Positions 1-7,636 of a DNA stretch of 64,000 nt are shown here, in pieces (within the stretch, counting starts at the first letter, position 1; each line of letters begins with the position of its first letter). Source of the stretch: DASSQJ01 sp963772645. Its GTDB lineage: Bacteria > Actinomycetota > Actinomycetes > Actinomycetales > Dermatophilaceae. The DNA is taken from assembly GCA_963772645.1 (NCBI GenBank), contig CAVYYD010000015.1, forward strand, positions 439,776 to 503,775. Reading direction: 5' to 3'. The position numbers were made by a program, and so were the translations under genes. A model generated the notes under the pieces. The model did not search any database. It saw nothing but the letters and a program-made list of their open reading frames with translations, and was not told where the DNA came from.

Positions 1-835
1 CCTCGGCGATGGCGTGGGCGATCCGGGTCGCGTCCTGCAGCCGGTGCGGCTCGAGCAGGGCGTGACCGCGCTTGAGCTGCAGGTTGGCGACGACGGTGAG
101 GAGGTCGGCGTTGCCGGTGCGCTCGCCGTAGCCGTTGATCGTGCCCTGGACGTGGGTGGCACCGGCCGCGACCGCGGCCATCGAGTTGGCGACCGCGCAG
201 CCGGTGTCGTTGTGGCAGTGGATGCCGACCCGCGCCCCGGTGGCCTCCACGACGTCGTGGACGACGTCGGCCACCTCGTCGGGCAGCATCCCGCCGTTGG
301 TGTCGCACAGGGCAGCGACCTCGGCACCGGCCTCGACCGCGGCCCGGACGGCCTCGAGGGCGTAGGCGCGGTCGGTGCGGTAGCCGTCGAAGAAGTGCTC
401 GGCGTCGAGGAATACCCGGCGGCCCTCGCCGCGGAGGAACGAGACCGTGTCGCGGATCATCTCGAGGTTCTCCGCGAGGGTGGTCCGCAGGGCCCGCTCG
501 ACGTGCCCGGTGTGCGCCTTCGCGACCAGGGTGACGACCTGGGCGCGGCTCTCCAGCAGCGCCCGGACCAGCGGGTCGGCGTCGGCGCGGCTGCCGGCGC
601 GCCGGGTGGCGCCGAAGGCGACGAGGGTGGCGTTGCGCAGGGTGAGGTCGCGGGCCGCCCGGGCGAAGAACTCGGTGTCCTTGGGGTTGGCCCCCGGCCA
701 GCCGCCCTCGATGAAGCCGACGCCGAGGTCGTCGAGATGGCCGGCGATGGCCATCTTGTCGGCCACGGAGAGGTTGAGCCCCTCCTGCTGGGCGCCGTCA
801 CGCAGGGTCGTGTCGTAGACGTGGAGGTCGGTCAT
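1..835 (-). CDS. cimA: Citramalate synthase (partial, 3' end outside window)
   Basis: Condenses pyruvate with acetyl-CoA to citramalate, the threonine-independent entry into 2-oxobutyrate for isoleucine; cytoplasmic. The ATG is at 833-835 on the minus strand. The protein opens with the DTTLRDG signature of the LeuA/HMG-CoA-lyase TIM-barrel family at residues 8-14, and an HCHND metal-binding motif lies near residue 207. The reading frame is open to the window edge, so about 278 residues are present out of roughly 520 and the C-terminal regulatory domain is missing. The start next to the first strand, with no long N-terminal extension, and the EGGWPGANPKD stretch fit CimA better than actinobacterial LeuA. 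A leader peptide and attenuator lie upstream (1029-1137). Homocitrate synthase is a less likely alternative. Confidence 0.88.
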   Translation of the reverse strand, partial: MTDLHVYDTTLRDGAQQEGLNLSVADKMAIAGHLDDLGVGFIEGGWPGANPKDTEFFARAARDLTLRNATLVAFGATRRAGSRADADPLVRALLESRAQVVTLVAKAHTGHVERALRTTLAENLEMIRDTVSFLRGEGRRVFLDAEHFFDGYRTDRAYALEAVRAAVEAGAEVAALCDTNGGMLPDEVADVVHDVVEATGARVGIHCHNDTGCAVANSMAAVAAGATHVQGTINGYGERTGNADLLTVVANLQLKRGHALLEPHRLQDATRIAHAIAE

Positions 836-1028
836 CGTCGGTCTCACCCGTGCTCGCTCGTCCGCCGGAGTCCGGCGGGTGGTGCCCCGGCCCGAGCGGG
901 CCGGGGCGTCGCCGCGTGGCGTGCCCGTCCATCATCGACCGGCGTCACCCGGCTCGCCCACGGGGTGGGCGGGCGACCCGGTCCTGCCGGAGCCGGTCGC
1001 CCCCGGATGGTGACGGTCCCGGTCCAAC

Positions 1029-1081
1029 AAAAAGACCCCCCGGGTGCGGGAGGTCTGCGCGACGAGGGTGCCTCGTCGCGC
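1029..1081 (-). terminator. Attenuator of the cimA leader (pause hairpin plus intrinsic terminator)
   Basis: Read on the minus strand there are two consecutive hairpins. The first has perfect 10-bp arms (GCGCGACGAG / CTCGTCGCGC, 1057-1081) and begins on the last base of the leader-peptide stop codon. The second (1033-1056) has 10-bp arms AGACCTCCCG / CGGGGGGTCT with one T-G wobble and is followed at once by a T-tract (1029-1033). This is the layout of a translation-coupled attenuator: ribosome stalling on the leader would free sequence that competes with the terminator. About 190 nt of further untranslated leader (836-1028) separates it from cimA; I see no other gene there. Confidence 0.75.
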
Positions 1082-1125
1082 TAGCCGATAATGACCGCGG
1101 TGGTGGCCGCGTCACGGAACGTCAC
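1081..1125 (-). CDS. cimA leader peptide, MTFRDAATTAVIIG
   Basis: A 14-residue reading frame starting with GTG (1123-1125) and ending in TAG (1081-1083). It carries Thr-Thr-Ala-Val-Ile-Ile just before its stop. Those are precursors or products of the isoleucine pathway that cimA feeds, and the ATT codon is uncommon in this GC-rich DNA. It starts 6 nt after a GATGCT hexamer (1132-1137) that could be a -10 element, implying a leaderless transcript, and it runs directly into the attenuator hairpins. Leader-peptide attenuation of ilvB is established in Corynebacterium; applying it to cimA here is inference from the sequence layout. Confidence 0.7.
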   Translation of the reverse strand: MTFRDAATTAVIIG

Positions 1126-1227
1126 GTCGCCAGCATCCCACGCCCGCCCCGGTGGCACCCACGAGACGTCCACATGCTGGCCACGCCGGCGCCTCCATGC
1201 CGGCCTCGTGAGGACCGGTCACCGGGC

Positions 1228-2340
1228 TCAGGTGAGGACCCGGGCCTCCCACCAGGGCTCGAGCGGGGGCGGCGTCGAGACGTCGACCCGGTCCCCGACC
1301 CGCGGCACCGCGACCGGGACGCCACCGGACTCCGCGGCGACGAGCAGCCGTTCGACCGGCTCGGCCCAGGGGTGCGGGGCGAGGACGAAGGTGCCCCAGT
1401 GGATGGGCAGCAGCAGCCCGCCGCGCAGCTCGAGGCCGGCCTGGACCGCCTCCTCCGGGTCGAGGTGGATGTCGCGCCACGCGGGGTCGTAGGCCCCGAC
1501 GGCCATCAGCGAGACGTCGAAGGGGCCGTGCTCGGCACCGATGCCCCGGTAGCCGTCGAAGTAGCCGGTGTCACCGCTGAAGAAGACCCGGCCACCGGGA
1601 CCGGCGAGGACCCACGACGCCCAGAGCGTGCCGTCGCGGCGCAGGCCGCGGCCGGAGAAGTGCTGGGCCTCGACCGCGCTGACCCGCACGCCTCGCACGT
1701 CGGCGGACTCCCCCCAGTCGCACTCGACGTAGCGGGCCGGTGGGACCCCCCACGCCTCGAGGTGCGCCCCGACGCCGAGCGGCACGACGAAGAGCGCGTC
1801 CGTGCTCGCGGCGAGCGCGCGGACGGTGTCCATGTCGAGGTGGTCGTAGTGGTCGTGCGAGATGACGACGGCGTCGACGCCGCCGAGGCGGTCGAGTGCG
1901 AGCGGCACCGCGTGCAGGCGCCGCGGCCCGACGTGCCGGCTCGGGGAGCACCGCTCACCCCACACCGGGTCCAGGAGGAGGCGCACGCCGTCGAGCTCGA
2001 CGAGGGCGCTCGCGTGGCCGAACCACGTCACGTGCAGGCCGGTGGGGGCGGGCGGGCGGTTGGCGCTGACGACCGGGATGGGGGCGGCGGGATGGCGCAG
2101 CGCCGCGCCCTCACGGAACCGCCGCAGCACGTCCCGCTGGCTCGTCGGCATCACCGAGGTGCGACGGCGGCTGTTGTGGAACGCGCCGGCGCGGTACTGC
2201 GGGGACCGCTGCATCCGCTCGAGGCGAGCACCGTCGGGACGGCCGCCGACGGCCTGGTTGACCTCCCGCCCGGCGACGGCGAGGGCACCGAGGGCGCTCG
2301 CGGCGCCCGCGGCGACGGCAAGGCGGTTGACCCGGGTCAC
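1228..2340 (-). CDS. Metallo-beta-lactamase-fold hydrolase, NAPE-PLD/UlaG-like
   Basis: A 370-residue protein resembling the N-acyl-phosphatidylethanolamine phospholipase D / UlaG branch of the metallo-beta-lactamase superfamily. The zinc motif HDHYDH is at residues 162-167 (ISHDHYDHLD), preceded by TWFGHASALVELDG, and later FSGDTGYF and the C-terminal LLPIHWGTF supply further metal ligands. The N-terminus has a hydrophobic run after two basic residues (LAVAAGAASALGALAVA) that may be a membrane anchor. The start is GTG 2340, 6 nt after a GACAAT hexamer (2347-2352), fitting a leaderless transcript. The exact lipid or phosphodiester substrate cannot be told from the sequence. Divergent from the gene at 2413. 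Confidence 0.8.
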   Translation of the reverse strand: MTRVNRLAVAAGAASALGALAVAGREVNQAVGGRPDGARLERMQRSPQYRAGAFHNSRRRTSVMPTSQRDVLRRFREGAALRHPAAPIPVVSANRPPAPTGLHVTWFGHASALVELDGVRLLLDPVWGERCSPSRHVGPRRLHAVPLALDRLGGVDAVVISHDHYDHLDMDTVRALAASTDALFVVPLGVGAHLEAWGVPPARYVECDWGESADVRGVRVSAVEAQHFSGRGLRRDGTLWASWVLAGPGGRVFFSGDTGYFDGYRGIGAEHGPFDVSLMAVGAYDPAWRDIHLDPEEAVQAGLELRGGLLLPIHWGTFVLAPHPWAEPVERLLVAAESGGVPVAVPRVGDRVDVSTPPPLEPWWEARVLT

Positions 2341-2412
2341 CGGGCCATTGTCACCCGGCGGACCGACAGCGCACCCCGGTATCCTCACCCGTGTCGAGGT
2401 GTGGGGAGACAG

Positions 2413-3369
2413 ATGGGCGACGGGGCCGCGGGCCGTGCGGAGCAGGGGGACCTCCGCCGCTCGCCGCTGGCCTACCCGCTCGAGCCCGTCGCCGGCCCGC
2501 GGCTGGTCCTCGCCGGGTGCGACCACCCGATCCGGCCCCGCCTCTGGCGCCGGCTGGCCTCGGCCGCCACCGCCTCGTGCCCCCGGTGTGCTCCGCTGCT
2601 CGGCGCCGCCGGCCGGCTGCCGCTCGCGCGAGCCCTGGCCGCGCTCGGGGTGACGCCGCTGGGTGAGCGCACCCCGGTGCTGGCCGTGGGCTCCAACGCC
2701 GCGGCCCCGGTGCTCCGGGACAAGCTCGCCCGGGGCGGCGCCTCGGGCGTCGTGCCGGTCCTCACCGGCGTGGTCGCCGGCCTGGGGGTGGCCCACTCGG
2801 CGCACGTCGCGCGCGGCGGGTACGTCCCCGCCGCACCGGTGCACCGCACCGGCGCCCGCACCCCGGTGGTCCTCCAGCTGCTCGACGACGACCAGCTCGC
2901 CGCGCTCGACGTGACCGAGCCGAACTACGAACGCGTCGCGCTCGCGGCCGACCGCTACCCGCTCGTCCTCGCCGGGGGCGTCCGCCCCGCCCGGGTGCAC
3001 GTCTACGCCTCGAGGCACGGCGTGCTGCGCCTGCCGGGGGGCCGCCGCGCCCACCTGCTCAGCCAGCCCGAGGTCCTGGGCGCGCTCGACACCGCGGGGG
3101 TCCCGCACACCGGTGGCGACCCGCGCCGGGCGGTGCGCGCCCTGGCCGGGTCACCGGCGCTGCGGGAGGCGGTACGGGCGGCGATGGGCCGGCTCGGCCT
3201 CGCCCGGCCCGCCTCGCTGCACCACCTCCCGGCCGGGCGGCTCCGGTGGTCCGAGCCTGCCGCGGCCCGGCCTCAGGAGGGCCGGCGGTCCCCGGTGCGC
3301 GCCGCCCGCGCCGCCTCGACGAGGGCCTCGAAGAGCGCCGCCCCCTCGGCCTCCTCGGCGTGCCACTGA
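2413..3369 (+). CDS. Gamma-glutamyl cyclotransferase-like (AIG2/GGCT fold) protein
   Basis: A 318-residue protein without a clear database name. A VLAVGSN segment near residue 90 resembles the YGSN substrate loop of the GGCT/AIG2 fold, and LDVTEPNYERV near residue 170 matches the region carrying the family's conserved acid and Y-x-R pattern. About 85 N-terminal residues, including GCDHPIRPRLWRRL and a CPRC pair, lie outside that fold. Start ATG 2413 is chosen for the GGGGAGA ribosome site 5 nt upstream; GTG 2401 is in frame. A TATCCT hexamer (2380-2385) is a possible -10. The last 97 bp overlap the convergent PuuD-like gene. Function is inferred from fold-like motifs only. Confidence 0.6.
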   Translation: MGDGAAGRAEQGDLRRSPLAYPLEPVAGPRLVLAGCDHPIRPRLWRRLASAATASCPRCAPLLGAAGRLPLARALAALGVTPLGERTPVLAVGSNAAAPVLRDKLARGGASGVVPVLTGVVAGLGVAHSAHVARGGYVPAAPVHRTGARTPVVLQLLDDDQLAALDVTEPNYERVALAADRYPLVLAGGVRPARVHVYASRHGVLRLPGGRRAHLLSQPEVLGALDTAGVPHTGGDPRRAVRALAGSPALREAVRAAMGRLGLARPASLHHLPAGRLRWSEPAAARPQEGRRSPVRAARAASTRASKSAAPSASSACH

Positions 3370-4028
3370 ACGGCCAGCCGGAACAGGCCGGTGGGGTCCT
3401 CCATCGCCTCGAGGGTTCCGTCGTCGTGCCAGGCCGCCGCCACCCATCCCGACGCCCGCAGGCTCTCCGGGTACACCCCCTGGTGGTGGTAGGTCGGCAC
3501 GTCGAGCGGCTCCTCGCCGAGCAGCCCGGCCAGCCTCGTCCCCGGCACCGGCGTGACGTGGTGCGAGGCGTAGGCCCCGGGCCGCGGACAGTGCCCCTCG
3601 TGGCCGACCCGCTCGGGCAGGTGCTGCTCGAGCGCCCCACCGGCCTCGACCGCCATCACCTGCATGCCCCGGCAGATGCCGAGCACCGGCAGGTCGCGGG
3701 CCACCGCCGCACCGAGCAGCGCGAGCTCCCAGGCGTCGCGGTCGGGCCGGGGCACCTGCGACGTCGGGTGCGGCGCCGCACCGTAGCGCACCGCCTCGAC
3801 GTCGGCCCCGCCGACGAGGACGAGCCCGTCGAGCCGGCCCACCACCTCGAGCGCCATCGCCTCGTCGACGTCGGCGCGCGGGGGGAGCAGCACGGCCACG
3901 CCGCCGGCCCGCTCCACGTGCGCCGCGTACCGGTGCGGCAGCACCGCGCTGCGCTGGCCCACCCACGGGGCGCGGTCGACCTCCTCGACGTAGCAGGTGA
4001 GGCCGATGACGGGCCGGGTCGTGCTCAC
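3273..4028 (-). CDS. Gamma-glutamyl-gamma-aminobutyrate hydrolase family (PuuD-like) peptidase C26
   Basis: A 251-residue class I glutamine-amidotransferase-fold hydrolase that would release glutamate from a gamma-glutamylated acid, the last step of Puu-type pathways. The nucleophile elbow is GICRGMQVM and the C-terminal acid-base pair lies in VQWHAEEAEG; VLVGGADV and TYHHQGV are also typical. GTG 4028 is chosen because GTGAGC overlaps the SDR stop codon (4025-4027), indicating translational coupling. It is the last gene of the 8371-3273 cluster. Its 3' end overlaps the convergent gene at 2413-3369. The family is secure; the physiological substrate is not. Confidence 0.85.
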   Translation of the reverse strand: MSTTRPVIGLTCYVEEVDRAPWVGQRSAVLPHRYAAHVERAGGVAVLLPPRADVDEAMALEVVGRLDGLVLVGGADVEAVRYGAAPHPTSQVPRPDRDAWELALLGAAVARDLPVLGICRGMQVMAVEAGGALEQHLPERVGHEGHCPRPGAYASHHVTPVPGTRLAGLLGEEPLDVPTYHHQGVYPESLRASGWVAAAWHDDGTLEAMEDPTGLFRLAVQWHAEEAEGAALFEALVEAARAARTGDRRPS

Positions 4029-4792
4029 AGCGGGGTCACGTACGCCCCGGAGATGCCGCCGTCGACGAGGAAGGTCGAGGCGGTCATGAAGCTCGACTCG
4101 TCGGAGGCGAGGAACAGCACGGCGTTGGCCATCTCCTCGGGCTCGCCGAACCGCCCCATCGGCACGTGGACGAGGCGTCGTGCCGCCCGCTCGGGGTCGG
4201 AGGCGAAGAGCTCGCGAAGCAGGGGGGTGTTGACCGGGCCCGGGCACAGCGCGTTGACCCGGACACCCTGTCGCGCGAACTGCACACCGAGCTCGCGGGT
4301 CATCGACAGCACCCCGCCCTTGGACGCCGAGTAGCTGATCTGCGAGGTCGCGGCGCCCATGACCGCGACGAAGCTCGCGGTGTTGATGATCGACCCGCCG
4401 CCCTGGTCGAGCATCATCGGGATGACCGCCTTGCAGCAGAGGTACACCGAGGTGAGGTTGACCTCCTGGACCCGGCGCCACGCCTCGAGGTCGGTCTCGA
4501 GGATCGAGTCGTCCTCGGGCGGGCTGATCCCCGCGTTGTTGAAGGCGACGTCGACGCGCCCGTAGCGCTCGCCGGCCGTCGCGAAGAGCCGGTCGACGTC
4601 GTCCTTGGACGCGACGTCGCAGTGGACGTAGAGGCCCGAGACCTCGGCGGCGAGCTCCTCGCCGGCCTCGTCGGCGAGGTCGGCGACGACGACCGTCGCC
4701 CCTTCCTGCGCGAAGCGACGGACGGTCGCGAGTCCGATGCCGGAGCACCCACCGGTGACGACGGCGACCTTGTCCGCGAGCCTGCCTGACAT
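4025..4792 (-). CDS. SDR-family NAD(P)-dependent oxidoreductase
   Basis: A 255-residue classical short-chain dehydrogenase. TGGCSGIG (residues 13-20) is the Rossmann TGxxxGxG motif, NNAG follows around residue 87, and the catalytic Tyr-x3-Lys is in ISYSASKGG. The CPGPVNTPL and FLVDGGISG segments match the FabG/glucose-dehydrogenase-like branch. ATG 4792 has the ribosome site AGCAGGAG. It sits between an aldehyde dehydrogenase and a gamma-glutamyl hydrolase, where E. coli Puu clusters would have the PuuB oxidase. It may therefore oxidise a gamma-glutamylated amino alcohol to the aldehyde; that role is inference. Confidence 0.85.
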   Translation of the reverse strand: MSGRLADKVAVVTGGCSGIGLATVRRFAQEGATVVVADLADEAGEELAAEVSGLYVHCDVASKDDVDRLFATAGERYGRVDVAFNNAGISPPEDDSILETDLEAWRRVQEVNLTSVYLCCKAVIPMMLDQGGGSIINTASFVAVMGAATSQISYSASKGGVLSMTRELGVQFARQGVRVNALCPGPVNTPLLRELFASDPERAARRLVHVPMGRFGEPEEMANAVLFLASDESSFMTASTFLVDGGISGAYVTPL

Positions 4793-4831
4793 GACGACTC
4801 CTGCTGGTGAGAAGGGATGGGGGGTGTGGCG

Positions 4832-4849
4832 CCCGCCGGCCCCGGCGGG
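4832..4849 (-). other. Intercistronic hairpin between aldehyde dehydrogenase and SDR genes
   Basis: An uninterrupted palindrome, CCCGCCGG-CC-CCGGCGGG, begins directly after the aldehyde dehydrogenase stop codon in the 57-nt gap before the SDR start. There is no T-tract, so it is more likely an mRNA-stabilising or expression-tuning hairpin than a strong terminator. Confidence 0.5.
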
Positions 4850-6226
4850 TCAGTCCGCGGTGGAGATGAAGACGTTCTTGACCTCGGTGAACGCGTCCAG
4901 GGCGTCCGGCCCCAGCTCGCGGCCCAGGCCGCTGCGCTTGAACCCGCCGAACGGCGTCGAGTAGCGCACCGAGCCGTGGCTGTTCACGGACAGGTTCCCG
5001 GACTCCACGGCACGGGCGACCCGCAGCGCGCGGCCGACGTCACGGGTCCAGATCGACCCGGAGAGGCCGTACGCGGTGTCGTTCGCCTTGGCGACGGCAT
5101 CCGCCTCGTCGTCGAAGGGCAGCACCGCGACGACCGGCCCGAAAACCTCCTCGCGCCAGACCCGGTCGAGCGTCGAGCCGGGCAGCACGACGGTCGGCGG
5201 GTACCACCAGCCGGGCCCCTGCGGGGCCGAGCCGCGGAAGGCGACCTCCACCGGCTCCTCGGACTGCTCGACGAACCCCCGCACCGCCTCCCGCTGGCCG
5301 GCGCTCACGAGCGGGCCCATCTGGGTCGCCTCGTCGCCCGGGTCGCCGACGGCCACCTCCTTCACCGCGGCCTCGAACCGCTCCATGAAGGCGTCGTGCA
5401 CGGACCGCTCGACGAGGATGCGGGTGCGGGCGCAGCAGTCCTGGCCGGCGTTGTCGAGAAAGGACATCGGCGCGCTCGCGGCCGCGGCGTCGAGGTCGGC
5501 GTCGGCGAAGACGATGTTCGCCGACTTGCCGCCGAGCTCGAGGGTGACCCGCTTGACCTGGTCGGCCGCCCCACGCATGATCCCCTGACCGACCTCGGTG
5601 GAGCCGGTGAAGCAGATCTTCCGCACGTCGGGGTGGCTGACGAAGCGCGCCCCCACGACCGAGCCCTTGCCGGGCAGGACGGTGAGGACCCCCTCGGGGA
5701 TGCCCGCCTCGAGCGCCAGCTCGCCGATCCGGATCGCCGTCAGCGGGGTCAGCTCGGCCGGCTTGAGCACCACCGTGTTCCCGGCGGCGAGCGCGGGCGC
5801 CATCCCCCAGCCGAGGATCGGCATCGGGAAGTTCCACGGGACGATGAGACCGACGACCCCCAGCGGCTCCTTGAACGTGATGTCGATCCCGCCGGCCACC
5901 GGGATCTGCCGGCCGAAGAGCCGCTCCGGGGCCGCCGCGTAGTAGCGCAGGACGTCGATGACGTTGCCGGCCTCCCAGCGGGCGTTGCCGATCGTGTGCC
6001 CGGCGTTGCGGACCTCGAGCCGGGCGAGCTCCTCCCGGTGCTCCTCGACGACGTCGGCGAAGCGCCGCAGCAGCATCGCCCGGTCGGCGGGGGTGACCGC
6101 ACGCCAGGCCGGGCCGACGTCGACGGCCCGGGCGACCGCGGCGTCGGTCTCCTCGACACCGACGAGGTCGACGGTCGTGACGAGCTCCTCGGTCGAGGGG
6201 TCGATGACGTCGTGGGTCGTGCTCAT
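4850..6226 (-). CDS. NAD(P)-dependent aldehyde dehydrogenase
   Basis: A 458-residue ALDH-superfamily enzyme, slightly short for the family because of a short N-terminus. VPWNFPMPI and FTGSTEVG are the cofactor-binding motifs, the general base Glu is in LELGGKS (about residue 229) and the nucleophilic Cys is in GQDCCARTR (about residue 263). The C-terminus retains EEVFGPVV and the PFGGFKRSGLGRE block. In this cluster it plausibly oxidises a gamma-glutamylated aldehyde to the acid (PuuC-like role), just before the PuuD-like hydrolase. The gap to the upstream ligase stop is 10 nt, so the two are probably cotranscribed. Substrate is inferred from context. Confidence 0.88.
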   Translation of the reverse strand: MSTTHDVIDPSTEELVTTVDLVGVEETDAAVARAVDVGPAWRAVTPADRAMLLRRFADVVEEHREELARLEVRNAGHTIGNARWEAGNVIDVLRYYAAAPERLFGRQIPVAGGIDITFKEPLGVVGLIVPWNFPMPILGWGMAPALAAGNTVVLKPAELTPLTAIRIGELALEAGIPEGVLTVLPGKGSVVGARFVSHPDVRKICFTGSTEVGQGIMRGAADQVKRVTLELGGKSANIVFADADLDAAAASAPMSFLDNAGQDCCARTRILVERSVHDAFMERFEAAVKEVAVGDPGDEATQMGPLVSAGQREAVRGFVEQSEEPVEVAFRGSAPQGPGWWYPPTVVLPGSTLDRVWREEVFGPVVAVLPFDDEADAVAKANDTAYGLSGSIWTRDVGRALRVARAVESGNLSVNSHGSVRYSTPFGGFKRSGLGRELGPDALDAFTEVKNVFISTAD

Positions 6227-6236
6227 GGGTTCTGCC

Positions 6237-7622
6237 TCACAGCCTCTCGAAGCCGCGGACCCGCTCCCAGTCGGTCACCGCGGCGTTGAACGCGGCGATC
6301 TCGACGTCGGCCGCGTTGACGTAGTGGTCGACGACGTCGTCGCCGAGGGCGGAGCGGGCCACCGGCGAGCCGGCGAGCAGGTCGCGGGCCTCGAGGAGGG
6401 TCGTCGGGACGTGGTCGACATCGGCCGTGTACGCGTTGCCCTCGAGCGGGTCACCCAGCGGGATCTCGTTCTCGATGCCGTGCAGCCCACCGGCGAGCAT
6501 CGCGGCGACCGCGAGGTAGGGGTTGACGTCCCCGCCGGGGACGCGGTTCTCCATCCGCAGCCCGGCGCCGTGCCCGACGACCCGCAGGGCGCAGGTGCGG
6601 TTGTCCCGACCCCAGGCCACCGCGGTCGGCGCGAACGAACCGGGCTGGAACCGCTTGTAGGAGTTGATGTTCGGGGCGTAGAAGTACGACATCTCGCGCA
6701 TCGTCGACTGCACGCCGGCCAGGAAGTGGTCGAAGAGCTCGCTCTGGCCGCCGGGTCGGTCCGGGTCGGCGAAGACGAGACCGCCGTCGAGACCGCGCAG
6801 CGAGAGGTGGATGTGGCAGGAGTTGCCCTCCCGCTCGTCGAACTTGGCCATGAAGGTCATCGACATCCCGTGCCTGGCCGCGATCTCCTTGGCCGCCGTC
6901 TTGTAGACGACGTGGTTGTCGCAGGTACGGACGACGTCGTCGTAGAGGAAGGCGATCTCGTGCTGGCCGAGGTTGCACTCGCCCTTGGCCCCCTCGACGG
7001 TGCAGCCGGCCGCGTACATCTCGTTGCGGATCTCGCGCAGGACCGGCTCGACGCGGGTGCCCCCGAGGATGGAGTAGTCGACGTTGTACCTGTTCGCGCC
7101 GGTCAGGCCGTGGTACCGGCGGTCCCACGCCTCGTCGAAGGAGTCCTCGAAGAGGATGAACTCGAGCTCGGTGCCGGAGACCGCCTGGAACCCGAGCCCG
7201 GCGGCACGGTCGGCCTGGGCGGTGAGCACGGCCCGCGGGCTCTGCCGGACCGGGCCGCTGCCGTCGAGCCACTGCAGGTCGCACTGGACCGTGACGCTCG
7301 TGGGCTGGCCCGGGGTGCGCCGCAGCGTGGTCAGGTCGAGGACGAACTCGAAGTCGCCGTACCCCTTCTCCCAGGACGAGATCGCGTAGCCGTCGACGGT
7401 GTTCATCTCGACGTCGACGGCGAGCAGGTAGTTGCAGCCCTCGGTGCCGTGCTCGAGGACGTGGTCGAGGAAGTACCCGGCGTGCAGGCGCTTGCCCTGG
7501 AGACGGCCCTGCATGTCGGTGAAGGCGACGACGACGGTGTCGACGACACCCGCGCTGACGTCCGCCCGGAGCCGCTCGAGGGTCAGCTGCGGTGGTCCGC
7601 CGCGGTGGATGGAGCTCGGCAT
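6237..7622 (-). CDS. Glutamine-synthetase-family gamma-glutamyl-amine ligase (PuuA/GlnA-like)
   Basis: A 461-residue GS-fold ligase that would use ATP to attach glutamate through its gamma-carboxyl to an amine. Family blocks visible: SGTELEFILFE, GECNLGQHEIAF, CHIHLSL, APNINSYKRF, CALRVVGHGAGLRMENR and PGGDVNPYLA. ATG 7622 is preferred over an in-frame ATG seven codons upstream because GGGAGGACC lies about 7 nt before it. True glutamine synthetase is unlikely: the gene sits with an aldehyde dehydrogenase, an SDR, a gamma-glutamyl hydrolase and a FadR-type regulator. Related Streptomyces enzymes act on polyamines or ethanolamine. Only 14 nt separate it from the regulator upstream. Confidence 0.87.
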   Translation of the reverse strand: MPSSIHRGGPPQLTLERLRADVSAGVVDTVVVAFTDMQGRLQGKRLHAGYFLDHVLEHGTEGCNYLLAVDVEMNTVDGYAISSWEKGYGDFEFVLDLTTLRRTPGQPTSVTVQCDLQWLDGSGPVRQSPRAVLTAQADRAAGLGFQAVSGTELEFILFEDSFDEAWDRRYHGLTGANRYNVDYSILGGTRVEPVLREIRNEMYAAGCTVEGAKGECNLGQHEIAFLYDDVVRTCDNHVVYKTAAKEIAARHGMSMTFMAKFDEREGNSCHIHLSLRGLDGGLVFADPDRPGGQSELFDHFLAGVQSTMREMSYFYAPNINSYKRFQPGSFAPTAVAWGRDNRTCALRVVGHGAGLRMENRVPGGDVNPYLAVAAMLAGGLHGIENEIPLGDPLEGNAYTADVDHVPTTLLEARDLLAGSPVARSALGDDVVDHYVNAADVEIAAFNAAVTDWERVRGFERL

Positions 7623-7636
7623 TGGGGTCCTCCCTG

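Noticed and set aside
1029..1125. T-box riboswitch at the cimA or ilvB leaders
   Set aside because: No T-box consensus or specifier-loop architecture; short peptide frames plus pause and terminator stems explain the regions better.
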